Positions 50,268 to 58,955 of a stretch of DNA of 64,000 bases are shown here, one piece after another. The position numbers were made by a program, and so were the translations under genes. Below the pieces are notes generated by a model. It had not been told where the DNA came from. It did no database searches and saw nothing but the letters and a program-made list of their open reading frames with translations. Position 1 is the first letter of the stretch. Each line of letters begins with the position of its first letter. Source of the stretch: an uncultured Acidobacteriia bacterium (GTDB lineage Bacteria; Acidobacteriota; Terriglobia; Bryobacterales; Bryobacteraceae); contig CAINNJ010000004.1 of NCBI GenBank assembly GCA_903851195.1, forward strand, positions 186,001 to 250,000. Direction: 5' to 3'.

Positions 50268-52172
50268 ATGCGTCTGCTTCTCGCGTCCTGTCTGCTGCCG
50301 CTGCTCAGCGCGCAGGCCCAGCCCACTCCGTCTCCCGAAGAGACCGCCCGCAAACAGGCCGAGTACACCCGTGCTCACTACACCAAATTCGATTACCGCA
50401 TTCCCATGCGCGACGGCGTGAAGCTCTTTACCACCGTCTACGTCCCGAAGGACAACTCGCAGCAGTACCCCATCCTGATGCAGCGCACGCCCTATTCGGT
50501 GGCGCCCTACGGTATCGACAACTACCGCCAGAGCCTGGGCCCGTCCGACATTTTCACCCGGGACGGGTTCATCGTCGTCTATCAGGACGTTCGCGGCCGC
50601 TATCTTTCCGAAGGCACCTTTATCGACGTCCCCGCCCACAAGACGCACTTCGCCTCCGCCACGGACTCCGACGAAAGCACCGACACGTACGACACCATCG
50701 ACTGGCTGGTCAAAAACATTCCGCACAATAACGGTCGCGTCGGCATCTGGGGCATTTCGTATCCGGGCTTTTTTGCCGCCTATGGACTGATGAATGCGCA
50801 CCCCGCGTTGAAGGCCGCTTCCCCGCAGGCGCCGATGGGCGATGTCGGCAATGGCGACGACGGTTACCACAACGGGGCGTTTCACCTGGCCGCCAACTTC
50901 GGCTTCTATTCCGCTTTCAAGCCCCGCGGACCCGAGCCCGAGCGGCCGCCGCGCACGATTGCCTTCGACTACGGCACGGCTGACCAGTACGATTTCTATC
51001 TGCGCATGGGTCCGCTCGCCAACGCGAATGAGAAATATCTGAAAAATCAGAACAGTTACTGGAACGACCTGCTGCAGCACGATACTTACGACGAATTCTG
51101 GCAGACCCGCGCCCAGGCGCCCCACATGAAGAACACCACGGCGGCCATCCTGTTCGTCGGCGGCTGGTTCGACGCCGAAGATCTGGCCGGCCCGCTGAAG
51201 CTCTTCCGCGCCGTGAAAGAGAACGGCCCGAAGGCTCCGGAAACGCTGGTGATGGGGCCGTGGCTGCACGGCGGATGGTCCCGCATGGATGGCGACCGTC
51301 TCGGCAACCTCAGCTTCAACTCGAAGACCGGCGAATTCTTCCGGGATCACATCGAATTCCCGTTCTTTCTGGAAAATCTCAAGGGCAAGGGCGAAGGTGT
51401 GAAAGCGTCCGCCGCCGCGAAAGTCCCCGAGGCTTATGTCTTCGAAACCGGCACGAACGAATGGGTGCGGTTCGAGAACTGGCCACCCGCGAATTCCGCG
51501 GAAAAATCGCTTTTTCTCGACGCTTCCGGCAAACTCGGGTGGCAGGCGCCCGCCGCAGCGGGATTTGACGAGTACGTGAGCGACCCCGCAAAGCCTGTCC
51601 CCGTGATTGGCGAGATCGGACCCGGCATGGCCGGCGATTACATGACTTACGACCAGCGCTTCGCCGCCGCCCGGCCCGACGTTCTTGTCTACCAGACCGA
51701 GGTTCTCGACAAAGACATCACCATCGCCGGTCCTGTCACTCCGCTGCTGCATGTCTCCACAACCGGCACGGACTCCGATTTCGTCGTGAAACTGATCGAC
51801 GTCTACCCGAACGACTATCCCGACCCCGTGCCGAACCCCAAAGGTATTCACATGGGCGGCTATCAGCAGATGGTGCGCGGCGAGCCCATCCGCGGCAAGT
51901 TCCGCAACAGCATGGCGAAGCCCGAGCCTTTTACTCCCGGCAAAGACGCCAAACTGGAATTCGTCATGCCGGACGTCTGCCACACTTTCCGCCCCGGCCA
52001 CCGCATCATGGTGCAGATCCAGAGCAGCTGGTTTCCGCTGGTGGACCGGAATCCGCAGCAGTTCATGACCATTCCGCAGGCGAAGTCGACGGATTTTAAG
52101 AAGGCGACCGAGCGCGTCTCCTACGGCGGGCCGGAACCTTCGCGAATCCGGCTCCGCGTTCTGGCGCAGTGA
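50268..52172 (+). CDS. Exported CocE/NonD-family (X-Pro dipeptidyl-peptidase S15) hydrolase
   Basis: 634 residues from ATG 50268 with a signal peptide (MRLLLASCLLPLLSAQAQ); the upstream in-frame ATG at 50229 would hide the signal. The alpha/beta-hydrolase core has MRDGVKLFTTVYVP, YQDVRGRYLSEG, and the nucleophile Ser in GIWGISYPGFFAAYG. GGWFDAEDLAGPLKLF carries the Asp and GPWLHGGWSRMDGD the His. The C-terminal jelly-roll of S15 proteins follows (RPDVLVYQTEVLDKDITIAG, then FRPGHRIMVQI). It probably cleaves peptides or esters in the periplasm. All triad positions are filled. Confidence 0.93.
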   Translation: MRLLLASCLLPLLSAQAQPTPSPEETARKQAEYTRAHYTKFDYRIPMRDGVKLFTTVYVPKDNSQQYPILMQRTPYSVAPYGIDNYRQSLGPSDIFTRDGFIVVYQDVRGRYLSEGTFIDVPAHKTHFASATDSDESTDTYDTIDWLVKNIPHNNGRVGIWGISYPGFFAAYGLMNAHPALKAASPQAPMGDVGNGDDGYHNGAFHLAANFGFYSAFKPRGPEPERPPRTIAFDYGTADQYDFYLRMGPLANANEKYLKNQNSYWNDLLQHDTYDEFWQTRAQAPHMKNTTAAILFVGGWFDAEDLAGPLKLFRAVKENGPKAPETLVMGPWLHGGWSRMDGDRLGNLSFNSKTGEFFRDHIEFPFFLENLKGKGEGVKASAAAKVPEAYVFETGTNEWVRFENWPPANSAEKSLFLDASGKLGWQAPAAAGFDEYVSDPAKPVPVIGEIGPGMAGDYMTYDQRFAAARPDVLVYQTEVLDKDITIAGPVTPLLHVSTTGTDSDFVVKLIDVYPNDYPDPVPNPKGIHMGGYQQMVRGEPIRGKFRNSMAKPEPFTPGKDAKLEFVMPDVCHTFRPGHRIMVQIQSSWFPLVDRNPQQFMTIPQAKSTDFKKATERVSYGGPEPSRIRLRVLAQ

Positions 52173-52183
52173 TAGGATCGGGC

Positions 52184-52597
52184 ATGGCATTTGGCAATAT
52201 CGGCAAAGTGATCGCGGGACAAGCGCTCGAAGCAACCAAGAAAAACGTGATGGATGCGATCACGAATCCCGAACCGAAGGCGCCGGAAAGACCCGCGCCG
52301 CCGGTGGAGACGACAGGCGGAACCATCCTGGGACAGATCCAGGCGATGCAGCGGCCGCTCGGCGAAGATCAGGAAATGGTCGTCACGGCTCAGGCCGGCG
52401 GCGAGACTCTCCGGGTGCTGGAAATTCTGGTTCCGAATCTCCATGTGCTGGTCCTGGTGGGCGTGGATTCCGAACAGAACGTGACGCGTGTGATTGTCCC
52501 GGCGGATTCGGTCTGTCTGGTCTGCAAGATTAAGAAAGTGGCGCCGGAAGCGCGGCCTGTCCGGGTCAATATTTTGTCACCGAGGCCGAAGGGATAG
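52184..52597 (+). CDS. Conserved hypothetical soluble protein
   Basis: 137 residues from ATG 52184 (MAFGNIGKVIAGQALEATKK). An N-terminal helix is followed by a Pro-rich linker (NPEPKAPERPAPPVETT) and a beta-rich C-terminal domain (GGETLRVLEILVPNLHVLVL). There is no signal peptide and the family is not recognised. It starts 11 nt after the CocE-like stop and may be co-transcribed. Confidence 0.65.
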   Translation: MAFGNIGKVIAGQALEATKKNVMDAITNPEPKAPERPAPPVETTGGTILGQIQAMQRPLGEDQEMVVTAQAGGETLRVLEILVPNLHVLVLVGVDSEQNVTRVIVPADSVCLVCKIKKVAPEARPVRVNILSPRPKG

Positions 52598-52603
52598 AGG
52601 TCG

Positions 52604-52684
52604 GGAGCCGCCGGACGCGGCGCCGCGTGTCAGTGTAACCACCCGTTCAGCCGTGTCCGGCGGCTGAACCCCGAGCGGTTTCTC
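52604..52684 (-). repeat. Dispersed intergenic repeat, copy 3 of 3
   Basis: On the minus strand it reads GAGAAACCGCTCGGGGTTCA, then GCCGCCGGACACGGCTGAAC and GGGTGG, ending GCGCCGCGTCCGGCGGCT. It matches 10721-10792 over its length. It also contains the 10-bp inverted pair AGCCGCCGGA/TCCGGCGGCT, so it could form a long hairpin after the gene at 52184. Confidence 0.82.
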
Positions 52685-52744
52685 AGAGGTCGTGGAAGGT
52701 AATGTGAGTAACATCTCACTCCGTATCTTTCCGCTCGTTTCCGG

Positions 52745-52750
52745 TATACT
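52745..52750 (+). promoter_or_regulatory. -10-like box (TATACT) before the 52757 gene
   Basis: TATACT ends 6 nt before GTG 52757 with no ribosome binding site; this predicts a leaderless start for the small exported protein and the DUF1592/DUF1552 operon. Confidence 0.45.
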
Positions 52751-52756
52751 GTACTT

Positions 52757-53203
52757 GTGTTTCGGCGCTTCACCGTTAAAGCCGGTGCCTTGCTGTTTTT
52801 CGCCGTCTGTGCGCTCGCGGCCGAGAACGGCGGCGTGGCGGGATTCAGCGGCATCTGGACCGGCACGATGACGGATCGCAACGGCGATCCGCAGGACCTT
52901 TCCTTTCGCTTCACACAATCCGGCAATGTGTTGAAGGGCAAGATGTACGGGGATAACGAAAGCCTTGCGGTCACCGGCGTCAAGGTTAGCGGCAAGGAAC
53001 TTAGCTTTTCCGTCACCACCGAACTCAATGGCCAGGTTACGACCTTTCTCTATACCGGAATCATCTCCGGGAACGAGATGGAGGTGAGCCGCACGCGGCT
53101 GGACCTGAAGCCTCCGGAACCGAAACAGCCGGACACCAAGGCCGGTAACTCAGCGAGTAAGTCGAACCCGCCACAAACTTTCCGCCTCAAGCGCCTGACA
53201 TGA
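52757..53203 (+). CDS. Small exported protein, lipocalin-like fold
   Basis: 148 residues from GTG, with a signal peptide (MFRRFTVKAGALLFFAVCAL). It is beta-rich: GFSGIWTGTMTDRNGDPQDL, then FRFTQSGNVLKGKMYGDNES, alternating strands typical of small lipocalin-like domains. A similar segment is found at the N-terminus of the amidase at 56469. The function is unknown. Its stop overlaps the next ATG by 4 nt, so it is made together with the haem protein. Confidence 0.75.
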   Translation: MFRRFTVKAGALLFFAVCALAAENGGVAGFSGIWTGTMTDRNGDPQDLSFRFTQSGNVLKGKMYGDNESLAVTGVKVSGKELSFSVTTELNGQVTTFLYTGIISGNEMEVSRTRLDLKPPEPKQPDTKAGNSASKSNPPQTFRLKRLT

Positions 53204-55125
53204 AGATCAGACATCTGCTGGTTTCCGCCCTTCTGACTTCCGCTCCGCTAAGCGCTTACGATGCGGCGAATGCCCGGGCTTTTCTGGCACAACACTGCGA
53301 ATCCTGCCATGGCGCGAAAATCGCATACGGCAGCCTGAACTTTAATTCGCTGACTCCGGCCACGCTTAGCACGGAAACGGAGCGCTGGACGCGCATCTCC
53401 TCACGCGTTCGCAACAGCGAGATGCCGCCGCGGACGGTGCCTGGGCCCGGCGTGGCGCTGTCGGACCGAAAAGCATTTCTGAACTGGGTGGATGAGGGGT
53501 TGCACGCCGAAGCCTGCGCGGGCGGTCCGGTGGCGGGCACTTCGCAAATCCGGCGGCTCAATCGGGACGAGTACACGGCCACCGTTCGCGAACTGCTGAA
53601 TATCCATCTGGATGTCGGGCACGATCTGCCTGCCGACGGCGCCGGCGGACAGGGCTTCGACAACGCCGCCGAGGTGCTGTTTCTTTCGCCCGTGCTGGTC
53701 GAGAAATATATCGACGCCGCGAAGGAATCGCTCGAATATGCCGTGAAGGATTCGAGGGCGCGGGCGCGCATCGGGATCGTGGAGCCGGGTCCGGGATTGT
53801 TGCCCGCGCAGGCCGCGCACAACATTCTGCAGGGCTTTTTGCCGCGTGCCTTCCGGCGTCCGGTGACCGAGAAGGAAACCGAGCCGTTCATGGCCCTCTT
53901 CCGCGAGGCGCAGAAATCGCACCAGACCTTCGATAAATCCGTGGTTTATATGCTGCGCGGCGTGCTGCTGTCGCCGCAGTTCCTGTTCCACGCCGAGACG
54001 CCGAATCCCGGCACTTCGCCCCGCCTGCTCGACGACTACGCGCTCGCCTCGCGGCTTTCTTATTTTCTCTGGGGCAGCATGCCGGACGAGATGCTTTTCG
54101 ATCTGGCCGAAGCCGGCAAACTCCACGAGCCCGAGGTCCTGAAAGAAGAGGTCGGGCTCATGCTGCGGAGCGGAAAATCGATGCATTTCATCGAGAGTTT
54201 CGTCACGCAGTGGCTGGGCACGCGCGAACTGGGCCGCGATTTCATTCCGGATCCGAAAATTTTCCCGAATTATTCCGCCGATGCCGATCTCCGGGGCGAA
54301 ATTCGCTTCCAGCCGATCGTTTTTTTCCATTCCATGGTGGCGAATAACGACCCGATCACCGATCTGGTCGATTCGGACTGGACGATTCTGACGCGCAAAC
54401 TGGCCGGGCTGTACGGGATCGACCGCAAGAACCTGCGGAAAGACAATCAGGATCAGCCGCACCGGGTGAAACTGCCGCCGGACAGCCATCGCGGCGGCCT
54501 GCTGGGCATGTCGGCGGTGCTCGCAGTTTCCTCGTACCCCTATCGGACCAGCCCGGTGTTGCGCGGTAAATGGGTTCTGGACTCTATTCTGGGCACGCCG
54601 CCGCTGCCGCCACCGCCGAACGTCCCAGCGCTTGAAGAGCATGTCGGACCGGCGCCGAAGACCATGCGGGAGCGCCTTGCGCAGCACCGCAAAGATCCGG
54701 TCTGCTCCAGTTGCCACAGCAGCATCGACCCCATCGGTTTCGCGCTCGAAAACTATGACGCGCTCGGGCAGTGGCGCAACGAGGACGCGGGGAAGCCTGT
54801 GGATAACAGCGGCGAGTTGCCGGACGGGACGAAATTTCAGGGTCCGGAGCAGCTTAAAGCGGTCCTGCTGCAGCAAAAGGATCTGTTTGTGCGCAACCTG
54901 ACCAGCCGCATGCTGGGCTACTCGCTGGGGCGGGGACTCTCGCCGAAAGACATGTGCACGGTGGACAGCGTGATCGCACAGTTGCGAAACAACGGCTACA
55001 AAAGCCAGGTGCTGATCGAGGCCATTGTGATGAGTCAGCCATTTCAGTATCAGGCGGGTGTTCCGGCGGGGGCGCCCTCGTCGCTTTCACTGAAGACAAA
55101 ACACACGGTTACGGAATCCAGGTAG
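53200..55125 (+). CDS. DUF1587/1592/1588/1585-type exported cytochrome-like protein
   Basis: 641 residues with a signal peptide. There is a c-type haem motif CESCH at Cys33-His37 within an N-terminal Planctomycete-type cytochrome domain. DUF1587 follows (IRRLNRDEYTATVRELLNIH), then DUF1595/1592 (FLPRAFRRPVTEKE, LLDDYALASRLSYFLWGSMP). DUF1588 carries a second haem motif (VCSSCHSSIDPIGFALENYD), and DUF1585 is at the end (YSLGRGLSPKDMCTVDSVIA). The domain order is complete. Such proteins pair with DUF1552 or DUF1501 proteins in Acidobacteria and Planctomycetes, probably in periplasmic electron transfer linked to an oxidative or hydrolytic step; the reaction is not established. It is followed 6 nt later by a DUF1552 gene. 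Confidence 0.92.
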   Translation: MKIRHLLVSALLTSAPLSAYDAANARAFLAQHCESCHGAKIAYGSLNFNSLTPATLSTETERWTRISSRVRNSEMPPRTVPGPGVALSDRKAFLNWVDEGLHAEACAGGPVAGTSQIRRLNRDEYTATVRELLNIHLDVGHDLPADGAGGQGFDNAAEVLFLSPVLVEKYIDAAKESLEYAVKDSRARARIGIVEPGPGLLPAQAAHNILQGFLPRAFRRPVTEKETEPFMALFREAQKSHQTFDKSVVYMLRGVLLSPQFLFHAETPNPGTSPRLLDDYALASRLSYFLWGSMPDEMLFDLAEAGKLHEPEVLKEEVGLMLRSGKSMHFIESFVTQWLGTRELGRDFIPDPKIFPNYSADADLRGEIRFQPIVFFHSMVANNDPITDLVDSDWTILTRKLAGLYGIDRKNLRKDNQDQPHRVKLPPDSHRGGLLGMSAVLAVSSYPYRTSPVLRGKWVLDSILGTPPLPPPPNVPALEEHVGPAPKTMRERLAQHRKDPVCSSCHSSIDPIGFALENYDALGQWRNEDAGKPVDNSGELPDGTKFQGPEQLKAVLLQQKDLFVRNLTSRMLGYSLGRGLSPKDMCTVDSVIAQLRNNGYKSQVLIEAIVMSQPFQYQAGVPAGAPSSLSLKTKHTVTESR

Positions 55126-55131
55126 AGGGTC

Positions 55132-56472
55132 ATGAACACATCCGGTTTTTCGCGTCAGCCAATTTCCCGCCGCACGGTTCTGCGCGGCGCCGGCGTCACA
55201 CTCGCGCTGCCGTGGCTCGAAGCCATGATGCCGGCCGCCACGACCAACCCCGCAATGCCGGTGAGGATGGCGTTCCTCTACATGCCGAACGGTGTGAACA
55301 CCAGCGCGTGGGCGCCGCAAGGCGTGGGCCGGGATTTCCAGCTCTCGCCCACGCTCGCGCCGCTGGCCGAGTTTAAAGACAAGATCATCGTCGCGCAGAA
55401 CCTTTGGAACGAAGCCTCGAAGGACGGCGACGGGCACTACGTCAAGGAAGCCGCGATCCTCACCTCCACGCGGATCAGCAAGACCCTCGGCGAAGATCTG
55501 AACTGCCACGGCGTCAGCATGGACCAGGTGGCAGCCCAGCGCGCCGGAGACCAGACGCCGCTTCCGTCGCTGGAACTCGGCATCTCGCCGGAAGCCACCG
55601 GCGTGGATCTCGCGGTCGGCTATACGCGTGTCTATGGCTGCCACGTGGCCTGGAGCGGCCCGACGACACCGCTCGCCAGGGAGATCAATCCGCGGTCCGT
55701 CTATGAACGCCTGTTCCGGGCGTCGGGACCGCAGAGCAGTTCGGCCAAACAGGACACACTGCTGCTCGACCGGGTGCTGGGACAGGCCCGTGACCTGCGC
55801 GCGCAGGTGGGCACGGCGGATCGCCGCCGGATCGACGAGTACATGTCGATCGTCCGGGGCCTGGAAGAACGCACGCAGCGCGCGTCGAGCGGACGCAGCA
55901 CGTGGAAGCCGAAAGTGCCGCTGAACTCGGCGCCCACGCCACCCGAGGAACCGAAGGATTACGCGGAGCATGTGCGCCTGATGCTCGACATGATCGCGCT
56001 CGCCTTCCAGAGCGACACCACGCGCATTTCCACGTTCATGTTCGGCAATGCGGTCAGCAACGTGAGCTTCCGCTGGCTCGACGGCGTGACCGCGGGCCAT
56101 CACGACAACTCGCACCACTCCAACGATCCCGAAAAGCTGAAGCAGTATCAGCTGATCAACAAGTGGTACATCGCGCAGTATGCTTACTTACTGCGCAAAC
56201 TGCAGGAAGCGAAAGAGGGCGAAGGCAGCGTGCTCGACAACTCCGCCATTATCTTCGCCTCGGCCCTGAGCGACGGCAACAGCCATAATCCGCATAAACT
56301 GCCGGTGGTGGTCGGCGGGAAGGCGGGCGGGCGCATTCACTCGGGACAGAACCTGGTTTTTCCCGAAGACACGCCGCTCTCGAACCTGTGGGTATCGATG
56401 CTGAGCGCCTTTGGCACCCCGGTGGAGCGGTTTGCCGATTCCACCGGTCCGCTGCCCGGCATTCTCGTTTAA
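55132..56472 (+). CDS. DUF1552 exported protein with Tat-type signal
   Basis: 446 residues. The N-terminus has a twin-arginine motif (SRRTVLRGAGVTLALPWLEA). The body matches DUF1552: FLYMPNGVNTSAWAPQGVGR, ISPEATGVDLAVGYTRVYGC, DGVTAGHHDNSHHSNDPEKL and a C-terminal PLSNLWVSMLSAFGTPVE. The fold is related to DUF1501/alkaline-phosphatase-like proteins. It is the usual partner of the DUF1592 protein encoded upstream. A folded, Tat-exported periplasmic enzyme is implied; the substrate is unknown. It converges with the amidase gene (4-nt overlap). Confidence 0.92.
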   Translation: MNTSGFSRQPISRRTVLRGAGVTLALPWLEAMMPAATTNPAMPVRMAFLYMPNGVNTSAWAPQGVGRDFQLSPTLAPLAEFKDKIIVAQNLWNEASKDGDGHYVKEAAILTSTRISKTLGEDLNCHGVSMDQVAAQRAGDQTPLPSLELGISPEATGVDLAVGYTRVYGCHVAWSGPTTPLAREINPRSVYERLFRASGPQSSSAKQDTLLLDRVLGQARDLRAQVGTADRRRIDEYMSIVRGLEERTQRASSGRSTWKPKVPLNSAPTPPEEPKDYAEHVRLMLDMIALAFQSDTTRISTFMFGNAVSNVSFRWLDGVTAGHHDNSHHSNDPEKLKQYQLINKWYIAQYAYLLRKLQEAKEGEGSVLDNSAIIFASALSDGNSHNPHKLPVVVGGKAGGRIHSGQNLVFPEDTPLSNLWVSMLSAFGTPVERFADSTGPLPGILV

Positions 56473-57755
56473 TTCGCCTGGTTCAAACTCGCCAGTGCCG
56501 CCTTACGAATCTTCGCCACGATGTGGACTTGCGGGTCCACCACTTCCGCGATATCGTACCGGATCGACGACCCCAGCACCACGTTCGACTCATTCGGCGT
56601 GAGCTTGTAATCCTGTTCCAGCCAGCGCGCGAGTTCCGTGGTCGCCTGCTGCAACGCATCCTGTAAGGACCCGGCAATGCCCGATGCCATCAGATACTCG
56701 TCGTTCTCGAAGCGGGGCCCCTGCGTGCTCTTGCCGCGAACCAGGTTCACCGTGAAATCCACATCCATGGATGTTTCGAGCGCGTCGCCAGTCAGTTCGC
56801 CATCGCCCTCCAGAGCGTGGCCGTCGCCCACGAACAACAGCGCGCCTTCCTGATAGACGGGCAGATAAACCGTAACCCCTTCGCGGACTTCGTTGTAATC
56901 CATGTTGCCGCCCCAGGAGCCCAGCCAGCCGGAGCGGAACGATTGACTGGCCGGCGGCGCCACGCCAACGCACCCGAGCATCGGCTGCATTTTCACGCGA
57001 AAGTTCTTCAGCCGGTCGGTGGGTTTGGCGAGTCCGGCGGTATTGGTGGCCGCGTCCAGCTTCCAGTCGCTGTTGAATTTCTCGTCGAACTTCGCATTCC
57101 GGAAATAGCCGGCCTGCACGGCCGAAGGGACGATCCGGTCTCCGCTGATCGCGCTGTCGCGGTTGAGCCGAATTCTGTTGAAGTGGATGGAAAGCGTGTC
57201 GCCCGGCATGGCGCCTTCCACGTAGAAAGGACCGGTCTCGGGATTCCCGCCCAACGAGCGGCGAACGCCTTTGGAATCGGTCCCCCCGGCGTCCACCGTG
57301 GTGGTTTTAATCGTGTCGCCGGGGTGGATGCGAAGCACCGGGGCGATGGCGCCGGAGAACACCCGCTGGAAGGCAGTCGGCTCGAACACATGGGTGGCCG
57401 GAGCGGTCGCGGAGGCGGCGGGAGCGCGGTGCGCCTTCCAGCCGAACTCGTCGGAACCCTGCTTTACTGTCCCGGCGAGGTCGTCACCCTGCAGGCGGCC
57501 GTCGAAAGTTCCGAAGTCGCTCCCGTTGGGCCGCTTGGCGGTGAGCTGCAAATGATCGCCCTCCAGCGTGCCTTCGAGCTTCAGTTCGTTCAGAGTGCCG
57601 GTCACCTTGGAGCCGTCGGTTTTGAGAGTAACGCGGGCGGCGTTGACCTCTTCGCCGAACCGGATGAGGTGAAGATTCCACTCGCCGCTGACGTCAGCGG
57701 CTGACGCCATTGAGACGCAGAGGGGGAGCAGGGCCAGCAGGATCGGTTGCTTCAT
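56469..57755 (-). CDS. Exported acetamidase/formamidase family protein
   Basis: 428 residues with a signal peptide (MKQPILLALLPLCVSMASAA). Residues ~20-90 are a lipocalin-like extension (GEWNLHLIRFGEEVNAARVT). The FmdA/AmdA domain follows: VLRIHPGDTIKTTTVDAGGT, ETGPFYVEGAMPGDTLSIHF, MLGCVGVAPP, GSWGGNMDYNEVREGVTVYL and LFVGDGHALEGDGE, the metal-site region. Family members hydrolyse short amides; export and the N-terminal extension are unusual for formamidase proper. It overlaps the upstream Wzz-like gene by 4 nt. Confidence 0.9.
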   Translation of the reverse strand: MKQPILLALLPLCVSMASAADVSGEWNLHLIRFGEEVNAARVTLKTDGSKVTGTLNELKLEGTLEGDHLQLTAKRPNGSDFGTFDGRLQGDDLAGTVKQGSDEFGWKAHRAPAASATAPATHVFEPTAFQRVFSGAIAPVLRIHPGDTIKTTTVDAGGTDSKGVRRSLGGNPETGPFYVEGAMPGDTLSIHFNRIRLNRDSAISGDRIVPSAVQAGYFRNAKFDEKFNSDWKLDAATNTAGLAKPTDRLKNFRVKMQPMLGCVGVAPPASQSFRSGWLGSWGGNMDYNEVREGVTVYLPVYQEGALLFVGDGHALEGDGELTGDALETSMDVDFTVNLVRGKSTQGPRFENDEYLMASGIAGSLQDALQQATTELARWLEQDYKLTPNESNVVLGSSIRYDIAEVVDPQVHIVAKIRKAALASLNQAN

Positions 57756-58909
57756 GCAGGCTTATACGCGGCAGACGGCGGATTGTTCCGCGGGCGGTCC
57801 AGTTTCAGCCGCAGCCCGGCCGTCAGGCCCGCCACTCCGCCCGCGAGCAGGAACCAGACCTCTAAAGGAAACAGGAGCGTTACGGGGTGCATGGGGAGGC
57901 TGGGCGGGTCGATTACATCGATCGCTGTCGTCGGCTGGCGCCAGCCTGCCCGAGGATCCATGAAAACAAAGAGGGCTTTCTCCACCAGACGCTGCGCCTC
58001 CCGGTTGTTGGAGGCGCGGGCGGTCACGATCCGCTCCTCCGGGACCGCGCCGGCTTCCAGCCGGACACCGGGCACGTCGGTCCGCAACAACTTTCCGGTT
58101 TGCGGGCTGTCCACATGAACCAGAGTGCTCGAAACATACGACCGGGGGATGGCATAGGAGAGCAGCGCCGCCACCATACCAGCCAGGACCCCGCAACATA
58201 TCGCGCGTGGAACCCGGCGGATCGCGGCCAGCGCGAAGAACGCGGCAAGACCGAGGAGCAATCCGACCGACGCGCCTTTCCAGAGTTGCGGACGCACGGC
58301 ATGGTCCGGCAGGTTCGGCGGCTGCAGGACTTCCAGAACGCCGGGCCCGGACGCCGGCCTCGCGCGGTTCAGGTGTTCGTCAATGAAGCGCCGCAGCAGC
58401 GACTGCACGGCTCTTTGCGATCGCCAGGCGTCCGGGCCCGTGTAGGAAATCCGAAGGACAGGAATGTCTCCGCCGGCAATCTCCACCTTCAGGTCCCGCG
58501 CTTTCATCCGCGCGATGACGTCTTCGATGGGCTCTCTCTGCCGCTCCGCCTCGTAAAGATCCAGCAGCGGCTCACGCATTACGGCATCGAGTGAACTGCG
58601 GCTCAGGACTGCGCTGCGCAGCCAATGGGCCTTCTCCGCAAGCGAGCGGCCGGAGCGCAATCGCAGTTCCGCCGAAGAAGTATAGCGATCCGGCGCACGC
58701 CACGTCATGACGCAGGCCAGCAGCAAACCAGTCAGTGCGAACGCACCGGCGAAACGCCAGTCCATCTGCTGAAACCTCGCCCACATCGCGCTCCGGAGCA
58801 CGTCCAGCGTTCCGCTCCAGCTTGGCTGGACGTCCTCCATCAGCACATCGAATTCCCTGCCGTAACGCGCGCGCCAGGATTTTGGGTAGAGACGAGTCAG
58901 CCAGCTCAT
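57752..58909 (-). CDS. Membrane protein with two Wzz-like halves
   Basis: 385 residues. It begins SWLTRLYPKSWRARYGREFD, a motif seen at the start of acidobacterial permease-like proteins. TM segments lie at ~53-70 (FAGAFALTGLLLACVM), ~215-250 and near the C-terminus (PLEVWFLLAGGVAGLTAGLR). After each of the first two TMs comes a Wzz-type entry: RYTSSAELRLRSGR and SYVSSTLVHVDSPQTG. The protein thus looks like an internal duplication of a polysaccharide co-polymerase fold. No kinase domain or Wzx/Wzy gene is present nearby. A palindrome sits right before its ATG. Confidence 0.72.
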   Translation of the reverse strand: MSWLTRLYPKSWRARYGREFDVLMEDVQPSWSGTLDVLRSAMWARFQQMDWRFAGAFALTGLLLACVMTWRAPDRYTSSAELRLRSGRSLAEKAHWLRSAVLSRSSLDAVMREPLLDLYEAERQREPIEDVIARMKARDLKVEIAGGDIPVLRISYTGPDAWRSQRAVQSLLRRFIDEHLNRARPASGPGVLEVLQPPNLPDHAVRPQLWKGASVGLLLGLAAFFALAAIRRVPRAICCGVLAGMVAALLSYAIPRSYVSSTLVHVDSPQTGKLLRTDVPGVRLEAGAVPEERIVTARASNNREAQRLVEKALFVFMDPRAGWRQPTTAIDVIDPPSLPMHPVTLLFPLEVWFLLAGGVAGLTAGLRLKLDRPRNNPPSAAYKPA

Positions 58910-58910
58910 G

Positions 58911-58948
58911 ATTATTACGCCTTACGTAGTATCGTATGACGTAATAAT
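58911..58948. promoter_or_regulatory. Inverted repeat ATTATTACG-N20-CGTAATAAT, candidate operator
   Basis: Perfect 9-bp arms (58911-58919 and 58940-58948) with an inner imperfect ACGTA...TACGT-type symmetry. The element starts 1 nt before the ATG of the Wzz-like gene and fills most of the 46-bp gap to the SRPBCC gene. It would overlap any promoter there, so a repressor site is likely. AAGG within it may be the ribosome binding site. Confidence 0.65.
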
Positions 58949-58955
58949 CGCAAGG

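Noticed and set aside
50220-52235. 671-codon minus-strand frame opposite the CocE-like gene
   Set aside because: Antisense shadow; the plus-strand protein has a signal peptide and a complete triad.
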